A program made the position numbers and the translations under genes. A DNA stretch of 34,560 bases, taken from positions 1-34,560 of IMG/VR virus record IMGVR_UViG_3300024354_000042; one strand, written 5' to 3'. Shown here one piece after another: positions 8,210-14,959 of the stretch. This DNA is from a virus. A model generated the notes under the pieces. The model was not told the origin of the DNA. It saw only the letters and a program-made list of their open reading frames with translations, and did no database searches. Within the stretch, counting starts at the first letter, position 1; every line of letters starts with the position of its first letter.

Positions 8210-8491
8210 ATGACCATGCAAACCGACGTCCTTAGTGCCACGGCTACGGCTGATGGCACTATGGTAGCGGGCCCAGCCCGTGTTAAAGGTATCCTTCTGA
8301 CCACAACTACCTCTGCGGGTTCTGTGGTTTTGAAGGACGGCGGTGCTTCTGGCACCACCCTTGTAACGCTCAACACACCTGCTGTGGCGGAAATGTTCAA
8401 CGCTTTGCTTCCCGGCGAAGGTATTCGTTTCAGAACAAACGTCTATGTGGATGTGACCAACGTTAGCAGCGTAACAGTGTTTTATGGCTGA
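8210..8491 (+). CDS. Small beta structural protein
   Basis: A 93-residue protein of short strands with the motif SATATADGTMVAGPARVKGI, then GSVVLKDGGASGTTLVTL, and a C-terminal GIRFRTNVYVDVTNVSSVTV. Small proteins of this pattern recur in the head modules of aquatic phages, and a jelly-roll or Ig-like fold is likely. A near-perfect site AGGAGGT (8199-8205) points to high expression. It overlaps the following glycosyltransferase gene by 8 bases. The function is not known; capsid decoration or head fibre is a reasonable guess. Confidence 0.65.
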   Translation: MTMQTDVLSATATADGTMVAGPARVKGILLTTTTSAGSVVLKDGGASGTTLVTLNTPAVAEMFNALLPGEGIRFRTNVYVDVTNVSSVTVFYG

Positions 8492-9233
8492 TACCGAGAA
8501 GAGCATTAACCTAGCTGGGCGCAAACTCATGGTTTGCGTTCCGGCTTACGACAGCAAGCTGAATATTGATTCAGCCTTTGCGTTGGCCAACCTCGCCGTC
8601 AAGGCGGGGAACTTGGGGGTTAAGCTCTACCTCACCCATATCTCTGGGTGCTCACTTATCACGAAGGCCCGCAACGGTTTGGTTGCCGACTTCTTGGAGT
8701 CCGATGCGGACTCTATGTTGTTCATCGACGCCGACGTGGTTGTCAACGCTGACGCTATCCTGCGTTTGTTTGCGTTGAGCCTAGATAAAGACATCACCGC
8801 TGGCATCTATCCTCGCCGTGGCTCCGACCGTAAGTTCTTTTTGGACTACCACTTGGACGACAAAGGCGCTCTGGAGTTTGATGCCAACGGCCTGTTGCGT
8901 ATCAGTCGTATTGGTACTGGGTTCATGATGATCCAACGCCATGTGCTTGAGACCATGATCGCCAAGCACCCTGAGTGGGCGTACGATAACAACGTAACCA
9001 ACCGCACTGAACACGCAATTTTTGATCTTGCTATCGTCAATGGTGAGTACTACGGCGAGGACTATTTGTTCTGCGACCGTGCAGCCGCTGATGGTTTCAC
9101 AGTTTTCCTTGACCCCTCTATCAGCCTTCCCCACGTTGGCTCCGAGAAGTTCACCCGTGACTTTGAGGCAGATGTGTTGAAGCCGCTGTTGGAGCAACAT
9201 TGCACCCCGGTGCTGAAAGTTGTAAATGGCTAA
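8484..9233 (+). CDS. Glycosyltransferase, GT-A fold
   Basis: A 249-residue protein with the nucleotide-sugar transferase layout. There is an N-terminal strand LMVCVPAYDSK, a KARNGLVADFL helix (R63, N64), then MLFIDADVVV carrying the D82-A-D84 metal/nucleotide motif, ITAGIYPRR, and IGTGFMMIQR. A C-terminal GEYYGEDYLFCDRAAADGF holds acidic residues typical of a catalytic base site. It would transfer a sugar from an activated donor. The acceptor cannot be read: virion proteins, phage DNA or host surface sugars are possible. It overlaps both neighbours by 8 bases, so it belongs to the structural transcription unit. Confidence 0.85.
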   Translation: MADTEKSINLAGRKLMVCVPAYDSKLNIDSAFALANLAVKAGNLGVKLYLTHISGCSLITKARNGLVADFLESDADSMLFIDADVVVNADAILRLFALSLDKDITAGIYPRRGSDRKFFLDYHLDDKGALEFDANGLLRISRIGTGFMMIQRHVLETMIAKHPEWAYDNNVTNRTEHAIFDLAIVNGEYYGEDYLFCDRAAADGFTVFLDPSISLPHVGSEKFTRDFEADVLKPLLEQHCTPVLKVVNG

Positions 9234-9480
9234 GTCACCAGCATGGCAGAGAAAAGAAGGCAAATCCGAGAAGGGCGGCTTGAACGCGAAGGGGCGCGCC
9301 TCCTACAACAAAGCCAACCCCGGAAAGCCCGGTTTGAAGCCTCCACAACCGGAGGGCGGAAGCCGTCGCGACTCTTTCTGCGCCAGAATGACTGGGATGA
9401 AGAAGAAGTTGACTTCCGCGAAGACTGCGAAAGACCCAAACAGCCGGATTAACAAAAGCCTGAGAGCATGGAATTGTTGA
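9226..9480 (+). CDS. Small basic protein (SPAWQRKEGK family)
   Basis: An 84-residue, very basic protein. It begins MAKSPAWQRKEGKSEKGG and continues GRASYNKANPGKPG and RRDSFCARMTGM. This pattern recurs in many environmental phages (I recall it as a DUF family, perhaps DUF6321) and has no known function. Its Lys/Arg/Gly composition and lack of hydrophobic core suggest an extended or nucleic-acid-binding protein. It overlaps the glycosyltransferase gene by 8 bases and opens the block of mini-proteins. Confidence 0.75.
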   Translation: MAKSPAWQRKEGKSEKGGLNAKGRASYNKANPGKPGLKPPQPEGGSRRDSFCARMTGMKKKLTSAKTAKDPNSRINKSLRAWNC

Positions 9481-9481
9481 G

Positions 9482-9730
9482 ATGGAAAACGTTTGGAACA
9501 TCATACTGACGGCTGGCTTGGGTCTTTTGAGCTGGGTGTTGAAGGAAAAATCAGATGAGCTCAACCGAGTCACAATCCTCCTCAACCGTACCCGCGAAGA
9601 GATCGCGAAAGAGTACGTCACAAAAACCGAAGTCCACGCCGACATCAACCGCGTCTTGGACCGGCTTGATCGCTTGGATGAGAAACTGGATCGCCTTATG
9701 GAGAACAAGCATGCCAGCGGTAAGCAGTAA
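9482..9730 (+). CDS. Membrane-anchored coiled-coil protein
   Basis: An 82-residue protein with one N-terminal hydrophobic segment (VWNIILTAGLGLLSWVL, residues 4-20). A continuous charged coiled coil follows, with a clear leucine/isoleucine heptad (INRVLDRLDRLDEKLDRLME). The layout recalls XhlA-type hemolysin/holin accessory proteins and similar phage membrane proteins. The lysis genes lie 14 kb downstream, so a lysis role is uncertain. It starts one base after the preceding stop codon and its end overlaps the next gene by 20 bases. Confidence 0.7.
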   Translation: MENVWNIILTAGLGLLSWVLKEKSDELNRVTILLNRTREEIAKEYVTKTEVHADINRVLDRLDRLDEKLDRLMENKHASGKQ

Positions 9731-10109
9731 ACAAAAGCGTTTTATGGACGCCGCGGCGCACAACCCAGACTTTGCGAAGCAAGCGGGTGTGCCTCAAAAG
9801 GTGGCCAAGGAATATAGCGAAGCTAGCAAAGGTCTGAAGTTTGGCAAAGGTACCCAATCCCGCGCCGATCTACAGAAGGTAAACGAGCCCAAGACACATC
9901 AGGGCAAATCTGAACTTTTTTCAAAAGGAGGCCAAGTCATGGCTAAATCATCTGGTAACGGTATCACTAAAGCAAAAATGGGTGCAGTTCGCACCGCAGC
10001 TCCTAGCCGTGACGGCTTGGCTGCTAAAGGCAAAACCAAAGGCACTCAAGTCAAAATGGCTGGCAGCAAGCCACTGGGTATGAAAAAGGGCGGCAAGGCC
10101 AAGTGCTGA
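9711..10109 (+). CDS. Small basic protein with KGG motifs; possible internal start
   Basis: A 132-residue basic protein. The ATG at 9711 has GGAGA 6 bases upstream; the longer upstream reading has no site and translates as a shadow of the previous gene. The N-terminus SKQKRFMDAAAHNPDFAKQA and VPQKVAKEYSEASKG form a helical module that recurs in aquatic phages. The second half is a Lys/Gly/Ala-rich, probably disordered stretch ending MKKGGKAKC. An in-frame ATG at 9939 is preceded by AAAAGGAGG (9923-9931), so a separate 56-residue product may also be made. No function is known. Confidence 0.7.
   Translation: MPAVSSKQKRFMDAAAHNPDFAKQAGVPQKVAKEYSEASKGLKFGKGTQSRADLQKVNEPKTHQGKSELFSKGGQVMAKSSGNGITKAKMGAVRTAAPSRDGLAAKGKTKGTQVKMAGSKPLGMKKGGKAKC
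9923..9941 (+). promoter_or_regulatory. Strong internal ribosome site with in-frame ATG
   Basis: AAAAGGAGG at 9923-9931 is a near-perfect anti-SD match, 7 bases before ATG 9939-9941, inside and in frame with the 9711-10109 gene. It also encodes Lys-Gly-Gly of the recurrent KGG motif, so it could be a by-product of coding. However, most other KGG sites in the window use GGC or GGT for the first glycine. Confidence 0.5.
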
Positions 10110-10129
10110 GCTAAATAAAGGAGCCGATC

Positions 10130-10636
10130 ATGGCACGTAAAAAAGACCTAGCTGGTCTCGCCACGCTGGCGGGCATGGCTTATTTGGCGTCTCGCGACAA
10201 AGAGGGTGGTGGCCCAGTGCCTTCTACCCCCGCAGCTGCTACTCCTGACACCGGTGGAGACTTCATTGAAGCTGGTTCGGGTGCGGCGTCAGAAGACGCT
10301 GACTATGGCAACGAAGGGCGCCGTGAGGGTTATGGTGTTGGAAAGGTAGCACCCAGTGCTACACCTCGTCCTCGTCCAGCCCCCAACGCTGGTATGTCTA
10401 TGACTCGTATGGACCCTGCTAAGGCAGAAGAAGCACGACGCATGGAGCGCCAGATTGTTGCCCGCGATACCGCTTTGCGTATGCAAGAAGGTGAACGTGC
10501 CGTGGCTGCCAACAAGGCTAAACGTCTGCGCCAGAAGGAAGCCGACGAAGGCGCGTCCTTGGGTGGCTACAAAAAAGGCGGTTCCGTCAAAGGCTGGGGT
10601 GCCGCGCGCGGCGCTCGCAAGGCAAAAATTTACTAA
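10130..10636 (+). CDS. Basic low-complexity protein with C-terminal YKKGGSVKGWG tag
   Basis: A 168-residue protein with a short hydrophobic N-terminal stretch (DLAGLATLAGMAYLAS, residues 6-21). A Pro/Ala/Gly linker, a charged helix (KAEEARRMERQIVARDTALR) and the terminal tag GYKKGGSVKGWGAARGARKA follow. The C-terminal tag is a pattern I recognise from many environmental phage proteins. The N-terminal segment could be a weak membrane anchor. Function unknown. AAGGAG precedes the ATG, and the next gene follows after 10 bases. Confidence 0.65.
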   Translation: MARKKDLAGLATLAGMAYLASRDKEGGGPVPSTPAAATPDTGGDFIEAGSGAASEDADYGNEGRREGYGVGKVAPSATPRPRPAPNAGMSMTRMDPAKAEEARRMERQIVARDTALRMQEGERAVAANKAKRLRQKEADEGASLGGYKKGGSVKGWGAARGARKAKIY

Positions 10637-10646
10637 GGAGCCAACC

Positions 10647-10826
10647 ATGGCAGACGACGCAGAAACAAGACGTGCACGAGAAGAAGCTCGTGAGATGGCC
10701 GAGCAAAAGAAGCTTGACCGTGCTTACGAGAAGTCTCGTACAACTCCCTACGCCAAAGGCGGTACTGCTTCAGCTCGCGCTGACGGCTGCTGCTCCAAGG
10801 GTAAAACCCGTGGGAAGATGTACTGA
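10647..10826 (+). CDS. 59-residue protein with YAKGG and DGCCSKGKTRGK motifs
   Basis: A tiny protein starting MADDAETRRAREEAREMAEQ (charged helix) and ending in SRTTPYAKGGTASARADGCC followed by SKGKTRGKMY. AAGGAG at 10635-10640 lies 6 bases before the ATG, which decides this start over the longer upstream frame. The Cys pair and the KGKTRGK ending recur in phages of this type. Function unknown. The stop codon overlaps the next ATG (TGATG). Confidence 0.7.
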   Translation: MADDAETRRAREEAREMAEQKKLDRAYEKSRTTPYAKGGTASARADGCCSKGKTRGKMY

Positions 10827-11104
10827 TGATGGCGAGCCGTGGGATGGGCGCAATCCGCCCCTCCAAGATGCCTGAGAAGAAGGTTATCCACCGCAAGGAT
10901 AACCCGAACGACGTTGACTACTACGCCGAAGGCGGCAGTGTGAACGAAGCTGGCAACTACACCAAGCCAAGCCTGCGCAAAAAGATCGTTGCCCAAGTGA
11001 AAGCCGCTGCTACGCACGGTACAAAAGCTGGTCAATGGTCTGCGCGTAAGGCACAATTGGTGGCCAAGAAGTACAAAGCTGCTGGTGGTGGCTACCGAGA
11101 CTGA
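10826..11104 (+). CDS. Small basic protein with YAEGG motif and QWSARKAQ domain
   Basis: A 92-residue protein. The N-terminal part (MGAIRPSKMPEKK) leads to DYYAEGGSVNEAGNYTKPSL and then a basic domain TKAGQWSARKAQLVAKKYKA ending GGGYRD. The last module resembles a small domain found in phages and large DNA viruses (I think of DUF5872, unverified). The high Lys/Arg content suggests nucleic-acid contact. It is translationally coupled to both neighbours, with a one-base overlap upstream and a one-base gap downstream. Confidence 0.75.
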   Translation: MMASRGMGAIRPSKMPEKKVIHRKDNPNDVDYYAEGGSVNEAGNYTKPSLRKKIVAQVKAAATHGTKAGQWSARKAQLVAKKYKAAGGGYRD

Positions 11105-11105
11105 C

Positions 11106-11339
11106 ATGAAAGCGCCGCAACAATCGCTTAAAAATTGGGGCGACCAGAAATGGAGGACCAAAAGTGGAAAACCGTCTAGCAAAACAGGTGAAAGATATCT
11201 TCCTGAAGCTGCGATCAAAAGCCTCAGCCCTGCTGAATACGCTGCGACAACGCGTGCAAAACGTGCTGGCAAAAAAGCCGGGAAGCAGTTCGTAGCTCAA
11301 CCTAAGACTATCGCCAAGAAAACATCGAGGTTCAGATAA
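11106..11339 (+). CDS. Small basic protein (QKWRTKSGKPS family)
   Basis: A 77-residue, strongly basic protein with motifs SLKNWGDQKWRTKSGKPSS, ERYLPEAAIKSLSPAEYAAT and a C-terminal KQFVAQPKTIAKKTSRFR. The pattern is one I associate with environmental phage genomes, with no defined role. The ATG at 11106 is preferred over an upstream GTG pair at 11085, although its ribosome site is weak (GAG); coupling with the preceding gene is likely. The final TAA overlaps the next ATG by one base. Confidence 0.7.
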   Translation: MKAPQQSLKNWGDQKWRTKSGKPSSKTGERYLPEAAIKSLSPAEYAATTRAKRAGKKAGKQFVAQPKTIAKKTSRFR

Positions 11340-12271
11340 TGGCAATCACATCCGGTACCGCAGCATTTAACCTTGACCTAGCCGAGCTGGTCGAGGAAGC
11401 GTTTGAGCGCGCCGGTCGTGAGCTGCGCTCTGGTTATGACCTGCGTACAGCGCGTCGTAGCCTCAACATCATGTTCGCCGACTGGGCTAACCGTGGCATC
11501 AACATGTGGACAATCGAACAGGGTCAGATTGATCTTGTTCAGGGGCAGAGCACCTATGCGCTCCCCAACGATACCGTTGACTTGTTGGAGCATGTCATCC
11601 GCACACAGGCGGGGCAGCAATCCAACCAAGCCGACCTGACAATTACCCGCATCAGCGTTTCGACCTATGCGACCCTCCCAAACAAACTTCAGCAAGCTCG
11701 TCCGATTCAGGTTTGGGTACAGCGCCTTGATGGTCAAACGGCAGCGGCAATCACGACTCTTGCGTCTGGCATTTCGGCTACAGACTCAACTATCTCGTTG
11801 ACATCCACTCTGGGCATGCCAGCAGCGGGTTTTGTGAAGATTGGTAGTGAGACCATCAACTACACCTCAATTAGCGGTAACGATCTGATTAGCTGCTTCC
11901 GTGGGCAAAACGGCACAACCGCCGCTTCTCATTTGGCAGCAGCCCCTGTATCTGTGCAGAGCTTGCCAGCCGTGACCGTGTGGCCCACACCTGATGCAGC
12001 CCAGAGCTATCAGTTCGTTTACTGGCGTCTACGCCGCACTCAAGATGCGGGCGGTGGTGTGAACGTGATGGACGTGCCTTTCCGATTCATTCCCTGCATG
12101 GCCGCTGGTTTGGCGTACTACATCGCTGGCAAGATTCCCGAGGGCGCCGAACGCCTGATGATGCTCAAGCAGCAGTACGATGAGGCTTGGGAGTTGGCGG
12201 CTTATGAAGACCATGAGAAGGCAGCGATTCGCTTCGTGCCACGTCAACAATACATCGGAGGTGCGATGTAA
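11339..12271 (+). CDS. Head-tail adaptor-like protein with inserted beta domain
   Basis: A 310-residue protein. The N-terminal helical part AELVEEAFERAGRE, then YDLRTARRSLNIMFADWANR, followed by GQIDLVQGQSTYALPNDTVD, matches the helical adaptor/tail-tube A proteins placed between portal and nozzle in podoviruses. Residues about 139-206 form a separate beta insert ending CFRGQNGTTAASH, which is shared with the nozzle-like protein at 25609. After it the parent fold resumes (PAVTVWPTPDAAQSYQFVYW, FRFIPCMAAGLAYYIAGK). It overlaps both neighbours by one base. Confidence 0.75.
   Translation: MAITSGTAAFNLDLAELVEEAFERAGRELRSGYDLRTARRSLNIMFADWANRGINMWTIEQGQIDLVQGQSTYALPNDTVDLLEHVIRTQAGQQSNQADLTITRISVSTYATLPNKLQQARPIQVWVQRLDGQTAAAITTLASGISATDSTISLTSTLGMPAAGFVKIGSETINYTSISGNDLISCFRGQNGTTAASHLAAAPVSVQSLPAVTVWPTPDAAQSYQFVYWRLRRTQDAGGGVNVMDVPFRFIPCMAAGLAYYIAGKIPEGAERLMMLKQQYDEAWELAAYEDHEKAAIRFVPRQQYIGGAM
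11753..11956 (+). repeat. Inserted beta domain, copy 1
   Basis: Encodes residues 139-206 of the adaptor-like protein. Aligned to copy 2 (26317-26523) it shares the order S.IxLTS, a central G..xI..E.I.Y strand pair, then L..C.RG.NGTTAA.H. The fold is probably Ig-like. It interrupts a helical protein, which argues for a mobile module. Confidence 0.7.
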
Positions 12272-12699
12272 TGGCTAACCGGTTTGCTTCCGGTAAGTAT
12301 GCGATTGCGCAGTGTGATCGTTGTGACGCTCGCTTCAAACTGAAGCAGCTCAAGCGCGAGATCATCAAGACCAAGAACTATGAGCTCTTGGTTTGCCCAA
12401 GCTGCTGGGACCCCGACCAACCTCAACTTCAACTGGGTATGTATCCGGTTGATGATCCACAAGGTTTGCGCAACCCACGCCCTGATCGCAGCTACATTAC
12501 ATCTGGTACAACCGGACTTCAGATCATCAACAGCAACAGCACCGACGTTCTCGCTCAAGGTTACCAAGGCGAAGGCAGTCGAGACATTCAGTGGGGGTGG
12601 AACCCTGTGGGTGGCGCGAGCTTAGACGATGACGGATTAACGCCGAACTACTTGGCTTTAGTCGTGGAAATTGGTACAGTCACTATTGCAACGACATAA
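12271..12699 (+). CDS. Zinc-ribbon virion-region protein
   Basis: A 142-residue protein. C15-x2-C18 (QCDRCDARFKLKQLK) and C42-x2-C45 (LLVCPSCWDPDQPQ) form a four-Cys zinc ribbon. A PRPDRSYITSG linker follows, then a C-terminal Gly/Asp-rich region (WGWNPVGGASLDDDGLTPN) and a beta tail. This family is common in aquatic phages near adaptor genes, and a structural role is likely. A zinc ribbon could also bind DNA or protein. It starts within the TAATG of the preceding gene. Confidence 0.75.
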   Translation: MANRFASGKYAIAQCDRCDARFKLKQLKREIIKTKNYELLVCPSCWDPDQPQLQLGMYPVDDPQGLRNPRPDRSYITSGTTGLQIINSNSTDVLAQGYQGEGSRDIQWGWNPVGGASLDDDGLTPNYLALVVEIGTVTIATT

Positions 12700-12709
12700 G
12701 GAGTCCCCC

Positions 12710-12901
12710 ATGGACAAGAAAGACCTCGCACAAGACAAAAAGACCGCTGCAAAGGCCGTGCATAAGCACGAGAAAGCCATGCACCCCGGTAAGCCTATGA
12801 CCAAGATGAAGGCCGGTGGTAAGACCAACGCCGACATGCTCAAGTATGGTCGCAACATGGCCAAGGTCATGAACCAGCGTTCTTCTGGTCGCGGAGGCTA
12901 A
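12710..12901 (+). CDS. Small basic helical protein
   Basis: A 63-residue Lys/His/Met-rich protein: KKTAAKAVHKHEKAMHPGKP, then TKMKAGGKTNADMLKYGRNM and a Ser/Gly/Arg tail. TAAGGAG at 12697-12703 sets the start. It lacks a hydrophobic core and may be disordered or nucleic-acid binding. It carries another AGG-type motif like its neighbours in the mini-protein block. No function is known. Confidence 0.7.
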   Translation: MDKKDLAQDKKTAAKAVHKHEKAMHPGKPMTKMKAGGKTNADMLKYGRNMAKVMNQRSSGRGG

Positions 12902-12902
12902 T

Positions 12903-13103
12903 ATGGCTACATACAAAACACCAAAGAAGGTCAAGTCTGTTGTAGTGGGCGAAGAGCCCGCGAAGAAAACCATGAAGGACGCAAACGTGTCCGTGGCCAA
13001 CACACGCAGCCAAGATTACAAACCCACCAAAACTTCGGGCATCAAGATTCGTGGCACAGGCGCTGCGACTAAAGGCTTGTACGCTCGCGGACCCATGGCT
13101 TAA
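12903..13103 (+). CDS. Small basic protein with IKIRGTGAATKG motif
   Basis: A 66-residue protein: VKSVVVGEEPAKKTMKDANV, then KTSGIKIRGTGAATKGLYAR ending GPMA. The C-terminal motif is highly recognisable from many aquatic phage genomes, where it sits in the same head-tail region. Its function has not been described to my knowledge. It lies one base after the preceding gene and two bases before the adaptor gene. Confidence 0.75.
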   Translation: MATYKTPKKVKSVVVGEEPAKKTMKDANVSVANTRSQDYKPTKTSGIKIRGTGAATKGLYARGPMA

Positions 13104-13105
13104 TA

Positions 13106-13816
13106 ATGACCTACGACGAACTCTACGCTTCGATCCAGTCTTACACGGAAAACCAGTTCCCTGAGACTTATCTTGCTGATGGCAGTGCTGTGTCTACCCA
13201 GACGCAGATTGACACCTTCATCAAGCAGGCGGAACAACGCATCTTCAACACGGTGCAGTTTCCATCGTTGCGTAAGAACGTCACCGGTACTACATCCCTC
13301 AACAACAAGTACTTGTCCGCGCCCAGCGACTTCTTGGCTGTCTATTCTTTGGCGGTCATTGATGCCACCGGTGCGTATGAGTATTTGTTGAACAAGGACG
13401 TGAACTTCATCCGTCAAGCGTATCCACAGCCAACAGATACCGCGATCCCTCGGTACTACGCGCTGTTTGGCCCCACAACTACCAACGATGCAACGCCTGT
13501 CATCACTGACGAGTTGTCTTTCATCTTGGGCCCCACACCTGATGCAGCTTACAGTGTTGAGCTGCACTACTATTACTACCCCGAATCAATCGTTGATGCG
13601 GCTGACGGTCGTACATGGCTGGGTGACAACTTTGATTCCGTGCTGTTGTACGGCTCGCTGGTTGAGGCTTACACCTTCATGAAGGGCGAACAGGATATGG
13701 TGCTGCTGTACAACACCAAGTACAACGAAGCACTTGCGATGGCTAAACGTCTGGGCGATGGTATGGAGCGTCAGGACGCATACCGTTCTGGCCAATATAG
13801 ACAGGCGGTGACCTGA
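13106..13816 (+). CDS. Adaptor protein (phage SU10-type)
   Basis: A 236-residue, mixed helical/beta protein. The motif DTFIKQAEQRIFNTVQFPSL followed by RKNVTGTTSLNNKYLSAPSD is typical of the SU10-type adaptor family (tail-tube A-like), which forms a ring under the portal. The C-terminal segment FDSVLLYGSLVEAYTFMKGE, then YNTKYNEALAMAKRLGDG, is the helical hairpin of the family. It ends with TGATG overlapping the next start. Together with the adaptor-like protein at 11339 it should join portal to nozzle. Confidence 0.8.
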   Translation: MTYDELYASIQSYTENQFPETYLADGSAVSTQTQIDTFIKQAEQRIFNTVQFPSLRKNVTGTTSLNNKYLSAPSDFLAVYSLAVIDATGAYEYLLNKDVNFIRQAYPQPTDTAIPRYYALFGPTTTNDATPVITDELSFILGPTPDAAYSVELHYYYYPESIVDAADGRTWLGDNFDSVLLYGSLVEAYTFMKGEQDMVLLYNTKYNEALAMAKRLGDGMERQDAYRSGQYRQAVT

Positions 13817-14244
13817 TGGCTATCACTCAAGGCGCAACAAACACATTCAAGCTCGGGTTGCCAAACGGCGACTTCGACTTTGGCACAGACACATTCAAGA
13901 TTGCGCTGTACACCGGTGCAGCGTCGATTGGTCCAGACACAACTGCGTACACAACCGACGGCGAGACTGTAGCTACGGGTTACACTGCTGGCGGCGAAAC
14001 GCTTACTGTTACGCAGACACCTACAATCGGTAACCAAACAGGTAACGCCACGGTGTACTTGTCGTTTGCTAACGTTACATGGACTTCAGCTTTAACTGCA
14101 CGTGGCGCACTGATCTACAAATCGGGTTCTGGTAACCCAACGGTCTGTGTGCTGGATTTCGGCGGCGACAAAACATCAACCACAACTTTCACGGTGCAGT
14201 TCCCCGCTGTCACCAACACAGCGGCGATCATTCGCATTTCCTAA
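13816..14244 (+). CDS. Beta-rich virion protein
   Basis: A 142-residue beta protein with a conserved-looking core FGTDTFKIALYTGAASIGPD, VNATGYTAGG-like TVATGYTAGGETLTV, WTSALTARGALIYKSG and VCVLDFGGDKTSTTTFTVQF. I recognise this as a common small structural protein of tailed phages, probably a jelly-roll or Ig-like fold exposed on the head or neck. No enzymatic motif is present. AAGGAG of the next gene follows directly after the stop codon. Confidence 0.65.
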   Translation: MAITQGATNTFKLGLPNGDFDFGTDTFKIALYTGAASIGPDTTAYTTDGETVATGYTAGGETLTVTQTPTIGNQTGNATVYLSFANVTWTSALTARGALIYKSGSGNPTVCVLDFGGDKTSTTTFTVQFPAVTNTAAIIRIS

Positions 14245-14255
14245 GGAGCCAACAA

Positions 14256-14774
14256 ATGTTGACCAACAAAGCTAAAGCCGGTGGCGTTTACAAAGTGGTT
14301 TGCCACGACGCCGATGGAAACCTTAAGTGGGAAGAAACAACCCACAACCTCGTGGTGAACACAGGTCTGCAAAACATGAACACTCAGTTCTTCAAAGGCA
14401 GCGCGTACACTGCTGCTTGGTACTTGGGTCTGATTACTGGTCCCGGCTCGGGCACCACAATCGCTGCGGGTGACACTTTGGCTACACACGCAGGCTGGAC
14501 TGAGTTCACCAACTACTCGGGTAACCGCAAGGCCGTGACATTTGGCACAGCTACAACTGCTGACCCGTCAGTGATCGACAACTCTGCTTCGCCTTCTCAG
14601 TTCACCATCACTAGCTCTGGCGGCGTGGTGGCTGGCGCGTTCTTGTGTAACGTTGCCACAGGTACATCAGGTATCTTGTTCTCGGCTTCAGATTTCCAAT
14701 CGCCCGGCGACCGTACAGTTGTGTCTGGTGACACATTGACTGTGACCTACACCTTCAGCTTGGATGCGGCTTAA
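14256..14774 (+). CDS. Beta-rich virion protein
   Basis: A 172-residue protein that begins KAKAGGVYKVVCHDADGNLK and continues WEETTHNLVVNTGLQNMN, then FFKGSAYTAAWYLGLITGPG. The opening (a polar strand pair ending in DGNLKW) and the FKGSAYTAAWYVGL-like segment are shared by many aquatic phages. Late in the protein come Ser/Thr-rich strands. It is likely a head or neck structural protein; the exact position in the virion is unknown. The start is supported by AAGGAG. Confidence 0.65.
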   Translation: MLTNKAKAGGVYKVVCHDADGNLKWEETTHNLVVNTGLQNMNTQFFKGSAYTAAWYLGLITGPGSGTTIAAGDTLATHAGWTEFTNYSGNRKAVTFGTATTADPSVIDNSASPSQFTITSSGGVVAGAFLCNVATGTSGILFSASDFQSPGDRTVVSGDTLTVTYTFSLDAA

Positions 14775-14776
14775 TC

Positions 14777-14956
14777 ATGGCAACGCAATTCAAAAAAGGT
14801 GACGTCGTTCAGCTGAAAACCGTGGCCCCACAGGGTCCGGTTCAAGCACTGCGCATGTTGGAAGACGGTACTGTTCAATGCTTGGTTGCATGGACAGACG
14901 CTGACGGCAATGCACAAGAACGTTGGTTTGACGAAGATGCTTTGACAGGGGTGTAA
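14777..14956 (+). CDS. DUF2158/YodC-like mini-protein
   Basis: A 59-residue protein: MATQFKKGDVVQLKTVAPQG, then QALRMLEDGTVQCLVAWTDA and a final QERWFDEDALTGV. It matches the DUF2158 (YodC) pattern: KxGDVVQLK at the start, a central strand, and a DEDAL ending. The fold would be a small SH3-like barrel. Function in phages is unknown. It sits between two structural genes with gaps of 2 and 3 bases. Confidence 0.75.
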   Translation: MATQFKKGDVVQLKTVAPQGPVQALRMLEDGTVQCLVAWTDADGNAQERWFDEDALTGV

Positions 14957-14959
14957 TTT

